This document shows positions 1-11,721 of a DNA stretch of 64,000 bases, one piece after another (the first letter of the stretch is position 1; every line of letters begins with the position of its first letter). The stretch comes from Portunus trituberculatus (Eukaryota > Arthropoda > Malacostraca > Decapoda > Portunidae). The notes under the pieces are model-generated. The model saw only the letters and a program-made list of their open reading frames with translations, was not told the DNA's origin and did not search any database. Position numbers and translations under genes: made by a program. Where the stretch lies: NCBI RefSeq assembly GCF_017591435.1, contig NC_059300.1, positions 21,972,800 to 22,036,799 on the forward strand, in the 5' to 3' direction.

Positions 1-53
1 AATTGACTCCTTTGGGTCACTGACAAAAGATGTTTTCTGTGTGTCCTTGCTAG

Positions 54-1159
54 GACGGCCTTGGATAGAGTACATTTCCAGTCATGATGGGAGGTATAAC
101 TGCTTAGAACCTCAATTTCCTGTCTTGAAACACTTGTGGTACCAGCGACAAAATTCTCATCAGGGCTGGAATGATAGCTTCATTAAGACTGCAATTCTCA
201 CTTACTATCCCAATCTTCGCACACTCAATTGGCATGTGAATGACTTGAACCACAACTATGCCCTCACCAAAATTCCAGGGTTGAGTGGCAAGCAATACAA
301 CCTGGAGAACCTACTCCTGACATCTGTTGATCTATCTGACTCCAACAGGAATACAGCATCCAACAGGCTTATCTGCAGTGTGGATGTTGGATATCTCTCT
401 CAACTATTTCCAGGCCTACTAGATGTGTCTTTGATATTTTCTCGAGGCAGAGACTGTCAGTGTTCACGCTCAGAATTAAGGGGTCCCTGTGAAGCAAGGG
501 CTGCACAAATCATAGAGACACTTACTAATGTGCTCTCTGAGTGTAAGAAGGTAGAGTCCCTTACAGCAGGAGGGGACATTCTACACTTAGACTCTATTCT
601 CCATCCTATTCTTAGTGTTTATGGGTACAGGCTGAAATCCCTGGGCTTGCGGCTACTTTCTACTGCCACTACCAAGCGGGAGGACATTGTATCTATTGTC
701 TCCCTATGTGCAAATCTTGAAAATATTACAATCACAGGAAATGGCATCCTGGAGGGAAAACCAGTGAGGACTCCTCCTGAGTGTAAATGGCCCAAAGTGA
801 GGACATTACATTTTGTGCTTAGTGTAACTCATCCAGAAAATATAGAATTAATGCAAATGTTTATATCTGCATCATATTTTGTGGAAAGTTTAAGTGTGAG
901 TACATTTTCATTAAAGAGTTTATGTTCAATACTTTGTAGACAGACAACTATTCCTGTGATAACTCTTATTTTACCAATGCTCGATGATATATCTGACATT
1001 GATTTAGATGACCAACTATGTGTGATATTGAAGCACTGCCCAAGGGTGCGCCACATGTATGTGCCGCGTAGACTCAAACAGTGGAGAGACCTGCAGGAAA
1101 AGCTTTGGAATCGAGGAGTAACTGTAAAATTTACCGACCTCCTGGTAGGTGAATGCTGA
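54..1159 (+). CDS. Terminal exon of a leucine-rich-repeat / F-box-like protein (partial)
   Basis: An open frame of about 368 codons is entered through a plausible splice acceptor (pyrimidine-rich tract ending in TAG at 51-53) and ends at a TGA at 1157-1159. The frame has no ATG near its beginning, so this is read as the last coding exon of a gene that starts outside the window. The protein has irregular leucine-rich segments of the kind found in F-box/LRR proteins, for example around YRLKSLGLRLL, NLENITITGNG and CPRVRHMYVP, and two cysteines in CQCS near the middle. No F-box is visible because the N terminus is missing. The role is not established; substrate recognition for a ubiquitin ligase would be the usual guess for such a repeat. 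An AATAAA lies at 1601-1606, giving a possible 3' UTR of about 450 bases. Confidence 0.6.
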
Positions 1160-2678
1160 AGATCCGACAATGTATTAGAATTATGCTATGTTGTGAAAGA
1201 CAATAATGCTTTTAATAACAAATTTAGTCGCATTTTCTAGATTGATCTCCACTATGTGCAAATACAGATATTCCCTAAGGGCCTGTTCACACTAGACAGT
1301 TTTAGTCATATGAGTACTGTGAGGAAATTGCCAATCATTGGAGGTATTCTCACACAGTTGCTCTATTTTCTCAGTTGTGCAACTAAAGTCACCTCGTGTG
1401 AACAACTGCCACAGCCAGTTACACGACTAAACTCATCTACTGTAAATGGGGCCTTAACTTAAGGAAAGATCAATTATAAAACTAACAAAATCCTTTAAGG
1501 ATGGTAAATAGTTAACTGAGAATTAAATTACTTTAGTATATATTGTACCATTTGACAATGTGACCCAAGGTAAAAAAAGAAAAAAGGAAAGATTCATTAG
1601 AATAAATTTGCAAAATTATATCGATACTGAAATATTTACTTTGATGATTCTTGCTCTGTACCTACTCAGTGGTTAATGACTGGTGCTGTGGGAAGTGGGA
1701 AGGGACTTCATACTAGGACCCACACTGTGGCCAATAATATTTGGTATAATGTACTGAACAAATTAATGTAGGTGCTCTGGAGTCTCGTTATTTTTCTCCA
1801 TAATCATTGATACTAATATTTATTTGAAATATCACTAGTCATTTATTGTTAGTGTTACAGCATCTTCATGTGCTTACAAATTGTTAGAGTGAGTAGATAT
1901 GTATATGTACAGTAGCACCTTGATACTTTGCAGGTTTGGTTTCCATAGATATCTCAAGTTACCTTAAAAGAAATATAAAATAATATTCCTATCAAAAGAA
2001 CTAAATAAGTTTTTGAAGAAAAAAATTCTGTTCATAATTCTTTAAAACTATACTATTGGGCCTCACTGAACTTGAATTTGCTGGTGAAAAGTCCCGGGTA
2101 GCATGATTTGGTGTCAAAAAAATAATCAGCTATAAATCATCTTTACTATGTTCCAACTGGACATGGTTTGAGCTGTAAATCTTTTTTAATTATAATGGTT
2201 ATACTGGCCCAGTTTATTGGATTAAAAATCCAGTTTATTAGAAAGCAAAAATAGTTATCAAAATATAACATGGGATTGGGAGGAATTTGCAATCTCAAGA
2301 ATTAACTTGTAACTTTAAAAAAAAAAATTAAATATATTTATTATTATGAATTCCAATAATTCACCATTGTTTACAATTTTTCTCGTTTAGAAACATTAGG
2401 AAATAAAATTTTAAGTGCTATGAAACATGTATCTTGTACTATAGTTATCATTCTAATCATTTATTTTGTTTAAGCTCTATCTATTTTCTGTAAGATGAAC
2501 ATTGACAAAAAGTATGACAAAACACCAGCTCATACTGTGTTTACCTGACTGGGAATTAAATTCCCAAATCTCTCAGCTGTTGAGTATAAAAACCATAACA
2601 TTAAGGTGTTTGTATATTGAAATTGTCCTCCTTAATGGCTGGCTAAAGAAGAAAAAAAAGTGCAGGAATAAAACGATA
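1160..2678. other. Probable 3' UTR followed by AT-rich intergenic DNA
   Basis: No gene or recognisable element is seen. The first part probably belongs to the 3' UTR of the preceding exon, with an AATAAA at 1601-1606. The rest is AT-rich single-copy-looking sequence with short A and T runs. Confidence 0.4.
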
Positions 2679-2766
2679 GGAAGAGGTTTCCAGTCCTTAA
2701 GCCACCTTTCACAATATGGAAGAGGTTTCCAGTCTCCTTCCTTAAGCCACCTTTCACAATATGGAA
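2679..2766. repeat. Short tandem duplication, about 40-bp unit, two copies
   Basis: Two adjacent copies of a segment that begins GGAAGAGGTTTCCAGTC and ends CCACCTTTCACAATAT. The second copy has a few extra bases after the first part of the unit. No coding meaning is apparent. Confidence 0.85.
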
Positions 2767-3021
2767 TGTAACAGTAGCAGCAGTAGTATTTCAGCCTGAT
2801 CATAGATTGTGTGGCTCCAGAGTGTTTTTCAATGTTTCATACTTATTAATTGTATTTTACATATACTAATATCCAATATTTTTTATTCACAAAACCTTAT
2901 AATTTTTTAGTTAAATTTCAAGTATAATTGATGAAATATTCTTTATTTTCTTGTTTAATTTTGTTATCTTTGTGTTTACCTAGATGTGATTTATTACAAA
3001 TGTAAACTATTCTAACTGCCT

Positions 3022-3024
<3 letters not shown>

Positions 3025-3111
<87 letters not shown>
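3025..3111. repeat. (CT)n microsatellite
   Basis: A pure CT dinucleotide run of about 43 units. On the minus strand it yields an artefactual Arg-Glu repeat frame. Confidence 0.98.
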
Positions 3112-3113
<2 letters not shown>

Positions 3114-3267
3114 AAAATTTCTTGACAGTATATGAATAGAATCTATCTCAAGAGCACACAATCTCAGGATGACACCATTCTTGAGTATACAGTTCCTAGT
3201 TGATGGTGAAGCTGTAACAGCCCTGTACAACTTAACACTTTGGCCAACTCTCTTCCCATTCCAAGCA

Positions 3268-3269
<2 letters not shown>

Positions 3270-3338
<69 letters not shown>
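3270..3338. repeat. (TC)n microsatellite
   Basis: A pure dinucleotide run of about 34 units, only 160 bases from the preceding CT tract. The intervening sequence shows no gene. Confidence 0.98.
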
Positions 3339-5756
<2,418 letters not shown>

Positions 5757-6316
5757 CTCCCGCCCTTCAAACTGCTTACTCTGTATAAGGGCCTTATCCG
5801 TCCCTGTATGGAGTACTCTTCGCATGTTTGGGGGGGTTCCAGTCACACAGCTTTGCTTGATAGGGTGGAATCGAAAGCTCTTCGTCTCATCAACTCCCCT
5901 CCTCTGACTAACTGTCTTCAGTCTCTTTCTCACCGCCGAAATGTTGCATCCCTTTCTATATTTTATCGCTATTTTCATGGTAACTGTTCTACTGATCTTG
6001 CTAACTGCATGCCTCCCCTCCTCCTGCGGCCACGCTGCACAAGGCTTTTTTCTTCCTCTCATCCCTATTCTGTCCAACTCTCTAATGCAAGAGTTAACCA
6101 GTACGCTCAATCATTCATCCCTTTCACTGGTAAACTCTGGAACTCACTCCCTGCAACTGTATTTCCAAATTCCTACAACTTGTCTTCTTTTAAGAGGGAG
6201 GTATCGAGGCATTTGCTCCCCTAATTCTGGCTGACGGTTTTGGCACTTTTTGTACTCTTTGGAGAGCCAGCGCTCAAGTGGGCTTTTTTCTAACTTTCTT
6301 TTTTCCCTACGTAAAA

Positions 6317-6331
<15 letters not shown>
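5757..6331 (+). mobile_element. Jockey-like LINE, 5'-truncated 3' end (copy A1)
   Basis: The frame encodes the C-terminal tail of a non-LTR retrotransposon reverse transcriptase protein, with the family landmarks TLYKGLIRPCMEYSSHVWGG, LINSPPLT and GKLWNSLP. The same tail recurs at 34360-34800 and 46325-46490. After the stop the copy has a short 3' UTR with a characteristic CTCAAGTGGG-like segment, and it ends in an A run (6313-6331). The 5' boundary is a T run. The copy cannot encode a functional enzyme because the endonuclease and catalytic RT domains are absent. Assignment to the jockey superfamily follows from the resemblance of the tail; the exact clade is uncertain. Confidence 0.85.

Positions 6332-6388
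<57 letters not shown>
6313..6388. repeat. (A)n(TA)n tract at LINE tail
   Basis: The A tail of the preceding LINE copy runs into about 28 TA units. It ends at the TA that may serve as the target dinucleotide of the next Tc1-like element. Confidence 0.95.
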
Positions 6389-6391
<3 letters not shown>

Positions 6392-7440
6392 CAGTCGTAC
6401 TGGAAATTTTCAGCGCAAAATTACAGGCCGCCCAAACTTTTCGCTTAACTCAAAACAAGAAAAATACCTAATCTGCGACCAAGCTTATCGCTATTTTTCA
6501 ATGGTATGCTTTGTACAGTACCACTATTTAGCAGAGACAATACGCACACACGACTTGGCAACTCTGTTCAGTCTCTCCCAGGTCCATGTGGTGTCACCGT
6601 GCAACTTGCAAGCATATTTCACGCAGATTGCTCGTTTTTTGCAATGGTCTTTGTGTTTTTGCCTCAATATCTCTGAAATGGGAAGTGATAATGAGCTGGG
6701 AAGAGACACAATTGTTGCTATTATAACCTTTTATAAGGAGAGCTATAATAATTGTAAAGATATAGCCACTCGTGTGGGAATGGAAGTGCGGCAAGTTCAA
6801 AAGTGGACGAAGAAATTTTGAGGTGGTGAGGTGACGCCATTCCTACCCCAATTAAGCCTTGCTCTGGTCGGCCAAGGAAGATATCAAATCGTACTTCTAA
6901 AGTCATTAGGAGGCAGTTGAATAAAAATCCAATACTCACAGCTAGAAAACTGAAGGAAATTATCCTTCACTGCTTCAGGATGTAATATGCATCTCACTAG
7001 TCTCAGATCATTTACTCAAAGATTTACAATACCCTTCAATTTTCTAGCTGTGAGTTTTGGATTTTTATTCAATTGCCTCCTAATGATCTTAGAAGTACGT
7101 TTTGATATCTTCCTTGGCCGACCAGAGCAAGGGTTAGGATAGGAATGGCGTCACCTCCTCCATCTCAAAATTTCTTGGTTCACTTTCTGAACTTGCCGCA
7201 CTCCTATTCCCACACGAGTGGCTATATCTTTACAATTAAAGCCTTCCTTATAAAGTGTTATAATAACAACAATTGTGTTTCTTCCCAGCTTTTTACCACT
7301 TCTTATTACAAAGATATTGGACCCTAGAAGAATCGTCTTGTGGAGTGACGAGTCAACATTATAACTAATTTTTTTTATTATAGTTGTTTCGCAGATCCAA
7401 GCGTGTGAGGCCACGGCCTTCGTATACAGGCCTGAGGGAT
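6389..7440 (+). pseudogene. Tc1/mariner transposase, N-terminal part, broken
   Basis: The element seems to start at 6389 just after a TA, as expected for Tc1/mariner. From about 6678 the plus strand encodes an HTH-type transposase N terminus, with CKDIATRVGMEVRQVQKW, then (frameshifted) GRPRK and LTARKLKE. It continues to a LLQDV...KDLQYP segment at about 7035. A second, inverted copy of the N-terminal region occupies 7040-7318. After it, the plus strand resumes the transposase with RRIVLWSDEST at 7328-7362, which contains the aspartate of the second DDE-type motif, and a weak downstream stretch to about 7440. Frameshifts and stops make it non-functional. The matching C-terminal part lies at 9715-10022. 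Confidence 0.8.
6673..7318. repeat. Inverted repeat of Tc1 transposase 5' region (hairpin)
   Basis: The left arm (about 6673-6960) is matched in reverse complement by the right arm (about 7040-7318), with roughly 80 bases between them. Shared landmarks include AAGATATAGCCACTCGTGTG in the left arm and its complement in the right arm, and the GRPRK-encoding segment in both. The arms differ at scattered positions, so they are old or came from two different copies. An RNA read through this region would fold into a hairpin of nearly 280 base pairs. Confidence 0.9.
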
Positions 7441-7695
7441 CAGATGTGACGTCAGCACAAGTAGGCCATCGCCGCGCCGCTCTGCTCATCTCTTTTCCCA
7501 TAAATGTTCTATCATTTCTGTTTTTATCGATGATCTTTTTCTTTTGTCTTACAATATAAACGTATGATGATGATATTTTGCATTATTTTACCTGAACCAT
7601 ATATTTTACTTAGATTTTTTTTATTAATTTCAAAAATCTTAGTAGTCAGCTAAATAATAGCATAAACCCTATACACCAACACCTGTGGTGATAAC

Positions 7696-7697
<2 letters not shown>

Positions 7698-7774
<77 letters not shown>
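7698..7774. repeat. (TA)n microsatellite
   Basis: About 38 TA units placed immediately upstream of the minisatellite. Confidence 0.97.
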
Positions 7775-7777
<3 letters not shown>

Positions 7778-7784
7778 CACATCC

Positions 7785-8165
7785 TTTAGACCAGCACGTT
7801 AAAACCACACCCTTTAGACCAGCAAGCTAAAAACATCCCCTTTAGACCAGCAAGATAAACATACCCTTTAGACCAGCAAGATAAACATCCCTTTAGACCA
7901 GCAAGATAAACATCCCTTTAGACCAGCAAGATAAACATCCCTTTAGACCAGCAAGATAAACATCCCTTTAGACCAGCAAGATAAACATCCCTTTAGACCA
8001 GCAAGATAAACATACCCTTTAGACCAGCAAGCTAAAAACAACCCCTTCAGACCAACAAGCTGAAAACACTCCTTTTAGACCAACAAGCTAACCCCCCTTT
8101 AGACCAGCAAGCTAAAAACACCCCTTTAAACCAGCAAGCTAAAAACACCGTCTTTAGACCCCTTT
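7785..8165. repeat. 25-bp minisatellite array
   Basis: About fifteen units of a 25-base repeat whose core is CCCTTTAGACCAGCAAGATA. The central units (about 7850-8010) are nearly identical, while those at both ends carry substitutions and length changes. This is the pattern expected when unequal exchange homogenises the middle of an array. Confidence 0.95.
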
Positions 8166-8362
8166 AGATGGGTTAGGTTAAGATAGGTTAGGGCAGGCTA
8201 GGGTTAGGTTATTGCCCACCTTTCTCTGTTTATCTTACCAACAATTAATTGGCATAAAAGCTGTTCTTGATTTCAAAACATTTATGTTGATCAATACATT
8301 TGTTTCATTACCTAACTTAACCTGCCGTAACCTACCCTTACCTATCCTAACCAAACCTAAGG
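8166..8362. repeat. Inverted TTAGG-like degenerate tracts
   Basis: The plus strand carries GGTTAGGTTAAGATAGG and related sequence at 8166-8209. The complementary type, with CCTAACTTAACCTG and CCTATCCTAACC, lies at about 8306-8362. The two tracts face each other across about 100 bases. They resemble the arthropod telomere repeat TTAGG but are degenerate. Confidence 0.6.
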
Positions 8363-8438
8363 TAGTACTCGAGTAGCCAAGGTTCCTTATGTTCACCTAC
8401 ACTAAATATATCATAAACTGATATCATCACATCATTAT

Positions 8439-9400
8439 ACAGGGTGTAACACGAGTTTCTGCGAATACTTCTAGGAAGCGAAAGAACAAGTTATTCTAAG
8501 TAAAAAAAATGTTCTATACTCATATGACTTTTGAGGCTTTGTTTAGTCGTGGGGTGAAATTTAAGTGTGGCTGGTACGGGCGATTGTTTTATTTCGTAGA
8601 AACACCATGTCCACCTTACTGTAAGTGTGTGGTACTTTCAACAGAGATTTTTTTGTCTGTCAAAATCATGCAATACCATCGAGATTTATTTACCGTCAAT
8701 CTTGGTGTGAAATTCCGAACAGCTGATCTGCTGCTAGCCTCCCTCAGGCAGGCAAGGTGTCCCCGTATAGCCTATTACTTTATTTGTCAGTAATTACAGA
8801 CATTCTAACACGGTGTCAGATTTATCTGTAAATTACCTCTCAGTCAATACTACTCGTCTCATTGCAGAATATTGCTATACCCCAAAACTTGTAGAAATGA
8901 TAGCGAGTTATGCAGTTTGTTCGATTGTGAAAAGTAGTGGGTTATTCAATTATTTCTGCAAATTTGTGGGTGTTACAGTATCCCATGATCAGACAAGTGG
9001 TATTACAGATTAGGAATTTACCGGTAAACATTACACAATGTTAACATGTCTGTAATTAGTGACAAATAAAATAAAAGGCTACCCACCTCCCCTGGCAGGA
9101 GGGCGGTAGTGAGGCTATCTAGCAGAAAATTAGCTGTTTGAAATTTCACTTTAAGACGGTGACGGTAAATACATTTTGATTGTGTTGTGATTTTCCAAAG
9201 GAAGAAAATATATACAAAATGCTACACACTTACAGTAAGGTGGAGTAAGTTGATATAGTGTTTCTATAACATAAAACACCCGACCGGCCCAGCTGGTGTA
9301 ACAGTCACCCCGCCACATGCACTTGAATTTCACCCCACGACTAAACAAACTTGTACTTTCACCTCTACAAGTATTCGCAGAAACTCGTGTTACACCCTGT
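8439..9400. mobile_element. Fold-back type DNA element with 32-bp perfect terminal inverted repeats
   Basis: The first 32 bases, beginning ACAGGGTGTAACACGAG, are the exact reverse complement of the last 32 (9369-9400). The inverted similarity continues imperfectly inward for roughly 400 bases on each side. For example, the segment TTTAGTCGTGGGGTGAAATT near the left end is mirrored near the right end. The 5-base sequence ATTAT flanks both ends (8434-8438 and 9401-9405) and is the likely target duplication, though a TA duplication cannot be excluded because the flanks are AT-rich. No transposase is encoded. The superfamily is not recognised. Confidence 0.85.
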
Positions 9401-9448
9401 ATTATAATGTGGATATAACTATACTAGTTGTATACAATAAACATTGGT

Positions 9449-9598
9449 TTAGTTTTTGGTTGGGGTGGAGTCTGCTTGCTTGATAGCATGAAGCCAAGCC
9501 CGCGCAAGCTTCTCTTCTTTTGGGAATGAAAATAAGCACACCTTTGGCCCACTTTTGTAATTCCCTTTACATAAAGGAACGCAACACTTGTAAGGCAT
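9449..9598 (-). pseudogene. THAP-type zinc finger N terminus (fragment)
   Basis: Read on the minus strand from an ATG at 9598, the peptide MPYKCCVPLCKGNYKSG begins a THAP domain. It shows the first two zinc-binding cysteines with C-X-X-X-C spacing, a conserved Phe-Pro and a Trp in ARAWLHAI. The frame stops after about 49 codons, before the distal Cys and His of the C2CH site, so the domain is incomplete. It could be the first exon of a THAP gene with a missed splice site, but its place between the two halves of a broken transposon favours a piece of a THAP-carrying DNA transposon. Confidence 0.65.
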
Positions 9599-9714
9599 GG
9601 CAGAACGCCTAGTGAGTGCACCAAAACCACTTAAAACAAGACCACGGCGGAGTTCCCAAACACTCCCGACACACCCAGGAAGGCCGTGGTGAGGCACCCC
9701 AAGGGGTCAGCTGA

Positions 9715-10022
9715 CCCCAATGATCGACGCTATACAGCTGAAATGGTTAAGCATGGTCCAAGTGTTATGGTGTGGGGTTGCTTTGCGTTTGGTGTAGTTG
9801 ACACTTTAGTGTTTCTTGAAAAAGAAATGAGAACATAAATTAGCACAGTTATTTCGAGTTACTGTATGATAACCTGCCTGAAAGTTTTGAATAGTGTAAC
9901 GCTAGTTGGTTTATGCAAGACGGAGCTCTTGCTCACACAGCTCAGTTTGTTACCCAGTGGTTAGAGGACTGTGGGTTATACTACTTCAAAAAGTGGCTCG
10001 GGAATTCACCAGACCTGAATCC
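9715..10022 (+). pseudogene. Tc1/mariner transposase, C-terminal catalytic part, broken
   Basis: The plus strand encodes DRRYTAEMVKHGPSVMVWG, then, after a shift, QDGALAHTA and a segment ending NSPDLNP. These are the conserved end of the Tc1/mariner DDE domain, where the final acidic residue normally follows NSPDLNP within a few residues. Here the similarity is lost right after NSPDLNP and the catalytic residue is not seen. Together with 6389-7440 this reads as one transposase gene interrupted by about 2.3 kb containing the minisatellite, the fold-back element and the THAP fragment. Confidence 0.8.
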
Positions 10023-10200
10023 CTGTAGAGCATGTGGCTTAAAATCGCCTCAGTGTATTTCCAATAGTGTTCACACGGATGCGAAACTTTGGGACAGATG
10101 TCACCCACACCGCACACACCGATTCCATGCTCGCCGGGCAGGCGATTTTTTCTGGCCATTGCATCGATGGGTCATACCCCTTGGGATTCCCGCCTTTGTG

Positions 10201-10231
<31 letters not shown>
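10201..10231. repeat. Poly-T tract
   Basis: An uninterrupted run of about 31 T residues. The flanking sequence is unassigned; the run may be the reverse of a retroelement A tail. Confidence 0.9.
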
Positions 10232-10232
<1 letters not shown>

Positions 10233-10947
10233 ACCGCGTTGTCCTGGCTCTCCCTCACTCACTCACTGTCCTTCACCGGGATTTCCTTGCTTCTTAATAT
10301 CCTGTTCATTGAATGATAGAACTTAACCCTTTACTTCCTGAACATGCTTCCAAGTATAAAAAATATATATTCTTTTAAGTAAACATGTTGTTTTGGAGAT
10401 GTAAATGACACATATGTACAAAAGAAAAATCATTTTTATTTGAAATTGAGAAAATATATTAACGTGACAAAATTGTCCTTATACAACATTTTTGTTTTTC
10501 TCAAATTTTTTATTTTGGAACCTATTATGAAATAAAATTGTCCTAATACAGTGTAATATCATGTAAACAAGAACTATATATCATAATGCATATTTACTAA
10601 AAAACATAAGGATAATTATATTCCAATATATACTATATACAACTTTCTATTTCCTTTGGTTATTCTAGTAGTTTGATTGCACAGGGCAGCAGAACATTGT
10701 TTTCCTTTCTGTATATAATTATCTTGTATAAGCCTATATGACTAATCACGTTCTCTAGTAATTGAGAAATAAAATACAACTTTCATCAGTCCAAAACATA
10801 TAAGTCTGAGTGACTGATAAGTGACTAATATATCCTTTGGTTATAGAAGTTTGAAGTAACATAAATACAACTCTTGACTCACAGCCCTATAAAACTAAAG
10901 CTTGCAATTCTTTCACATCTTACTTTGAAAATTAAATTTGTTTTATC

Positions 10948-11690
10948 TCAATTGGTGTGAAATTCCTGAAAGCAATTTCGTTTTGATTCCAAACATAAGT
11001 GAACTTAACATTTCTGGCAGAACACTGAAATCTTGCCTTTACACCTAGGTAATTTACAGGAACCCCTTCAAGAAGATATGAGAGAAATGATCAATTTTAT
11101 CCAATCTGATATCCTTATCAGGAATGGGTTTTGTAGCTTTTCCCCTTTTTTTTCTTAACAGTGTATGCACCGCTTACTGCATTACCTAAGCTCTTCCTCT
11201 TTTTCCCTTTTGTCTTTCCACTTAGCAAGAGAGAGTAAGATAATTTTAGCATGAAATCACAAACGCTCATTTGCTTTCTCTCTGGAATTTGCCTGTCGTC
11301 TGTGTAACAACCATGAGTTGGCTTAGGCCTAGGTGATAGATCTGGTGATGGATTGTCAATTTCCAGAACGAGGGTTTCATATGGATGTTCATCCTCTTCA
11401 GTTGACTCCTCTGAAATATATTTTATATTTTATGTCATCTTGAGAATGGTAACAAACCATAAATTTTGATATATCAAACTTTTCTAAAAGTTCTCTTCAT
11501 ATTCCAAAGCAAAGTCCACTATACTAAAAACATACCATATTCTGAGTCATGCGGCTTATAATCATCATCAACTTCGTCATCAGCATACTCATCAATATCC
11601 TCAGAATCACTTGTACATAGTGGTAGCACCTCAATCAGTCTCCTTACGACCGTAGAAAGTTGTTGTCTTGAAGCCTATTCTGCCTGTTAT
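10948..11690 (-). pseudogene. piggyBac transposase remnant: acidic N terminus and cysteine-rich C terminus
   Basis: An acidic segment (TSDSEDIDEYADDEVDDDYK, about 11541-11608) ends at a GT donor. The frame resumes after an AG acceptor near 11412 with EESTEEDEHPYETLVLE. Downstream come PIPDKDIRLDKIDHFS and a cysteine-rich end, CKGKISVFCQKC then VHLCLESKRNCFQEFH, separated by one in-frame stop; the final TGA is at 10948-10950. This matches the zinc-binding C-terminal domain of piggyBac transposases. The central catalytic domain with its aspartates is absent between the N-terminal part and the C-terminal part, and frameshifts occur, so the copy is non-autonomous. Confidence 0.8.
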
Positions 11691-11721
11691 GAAGGAGTGA
11701 TTTCCTTTACTGTCTATATAT

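Noticed and set aside
7785..8165. CRISPR array
   Set aside because: Units are directly adjacent with no unique spacers and the DNA is eukaryotic; it is a minisatellite.
9913..10316. Frames ending in poly-Phe near 10201
   Set aside because: Run through a poly-T tract; only the first part (transposase end) has meaning.
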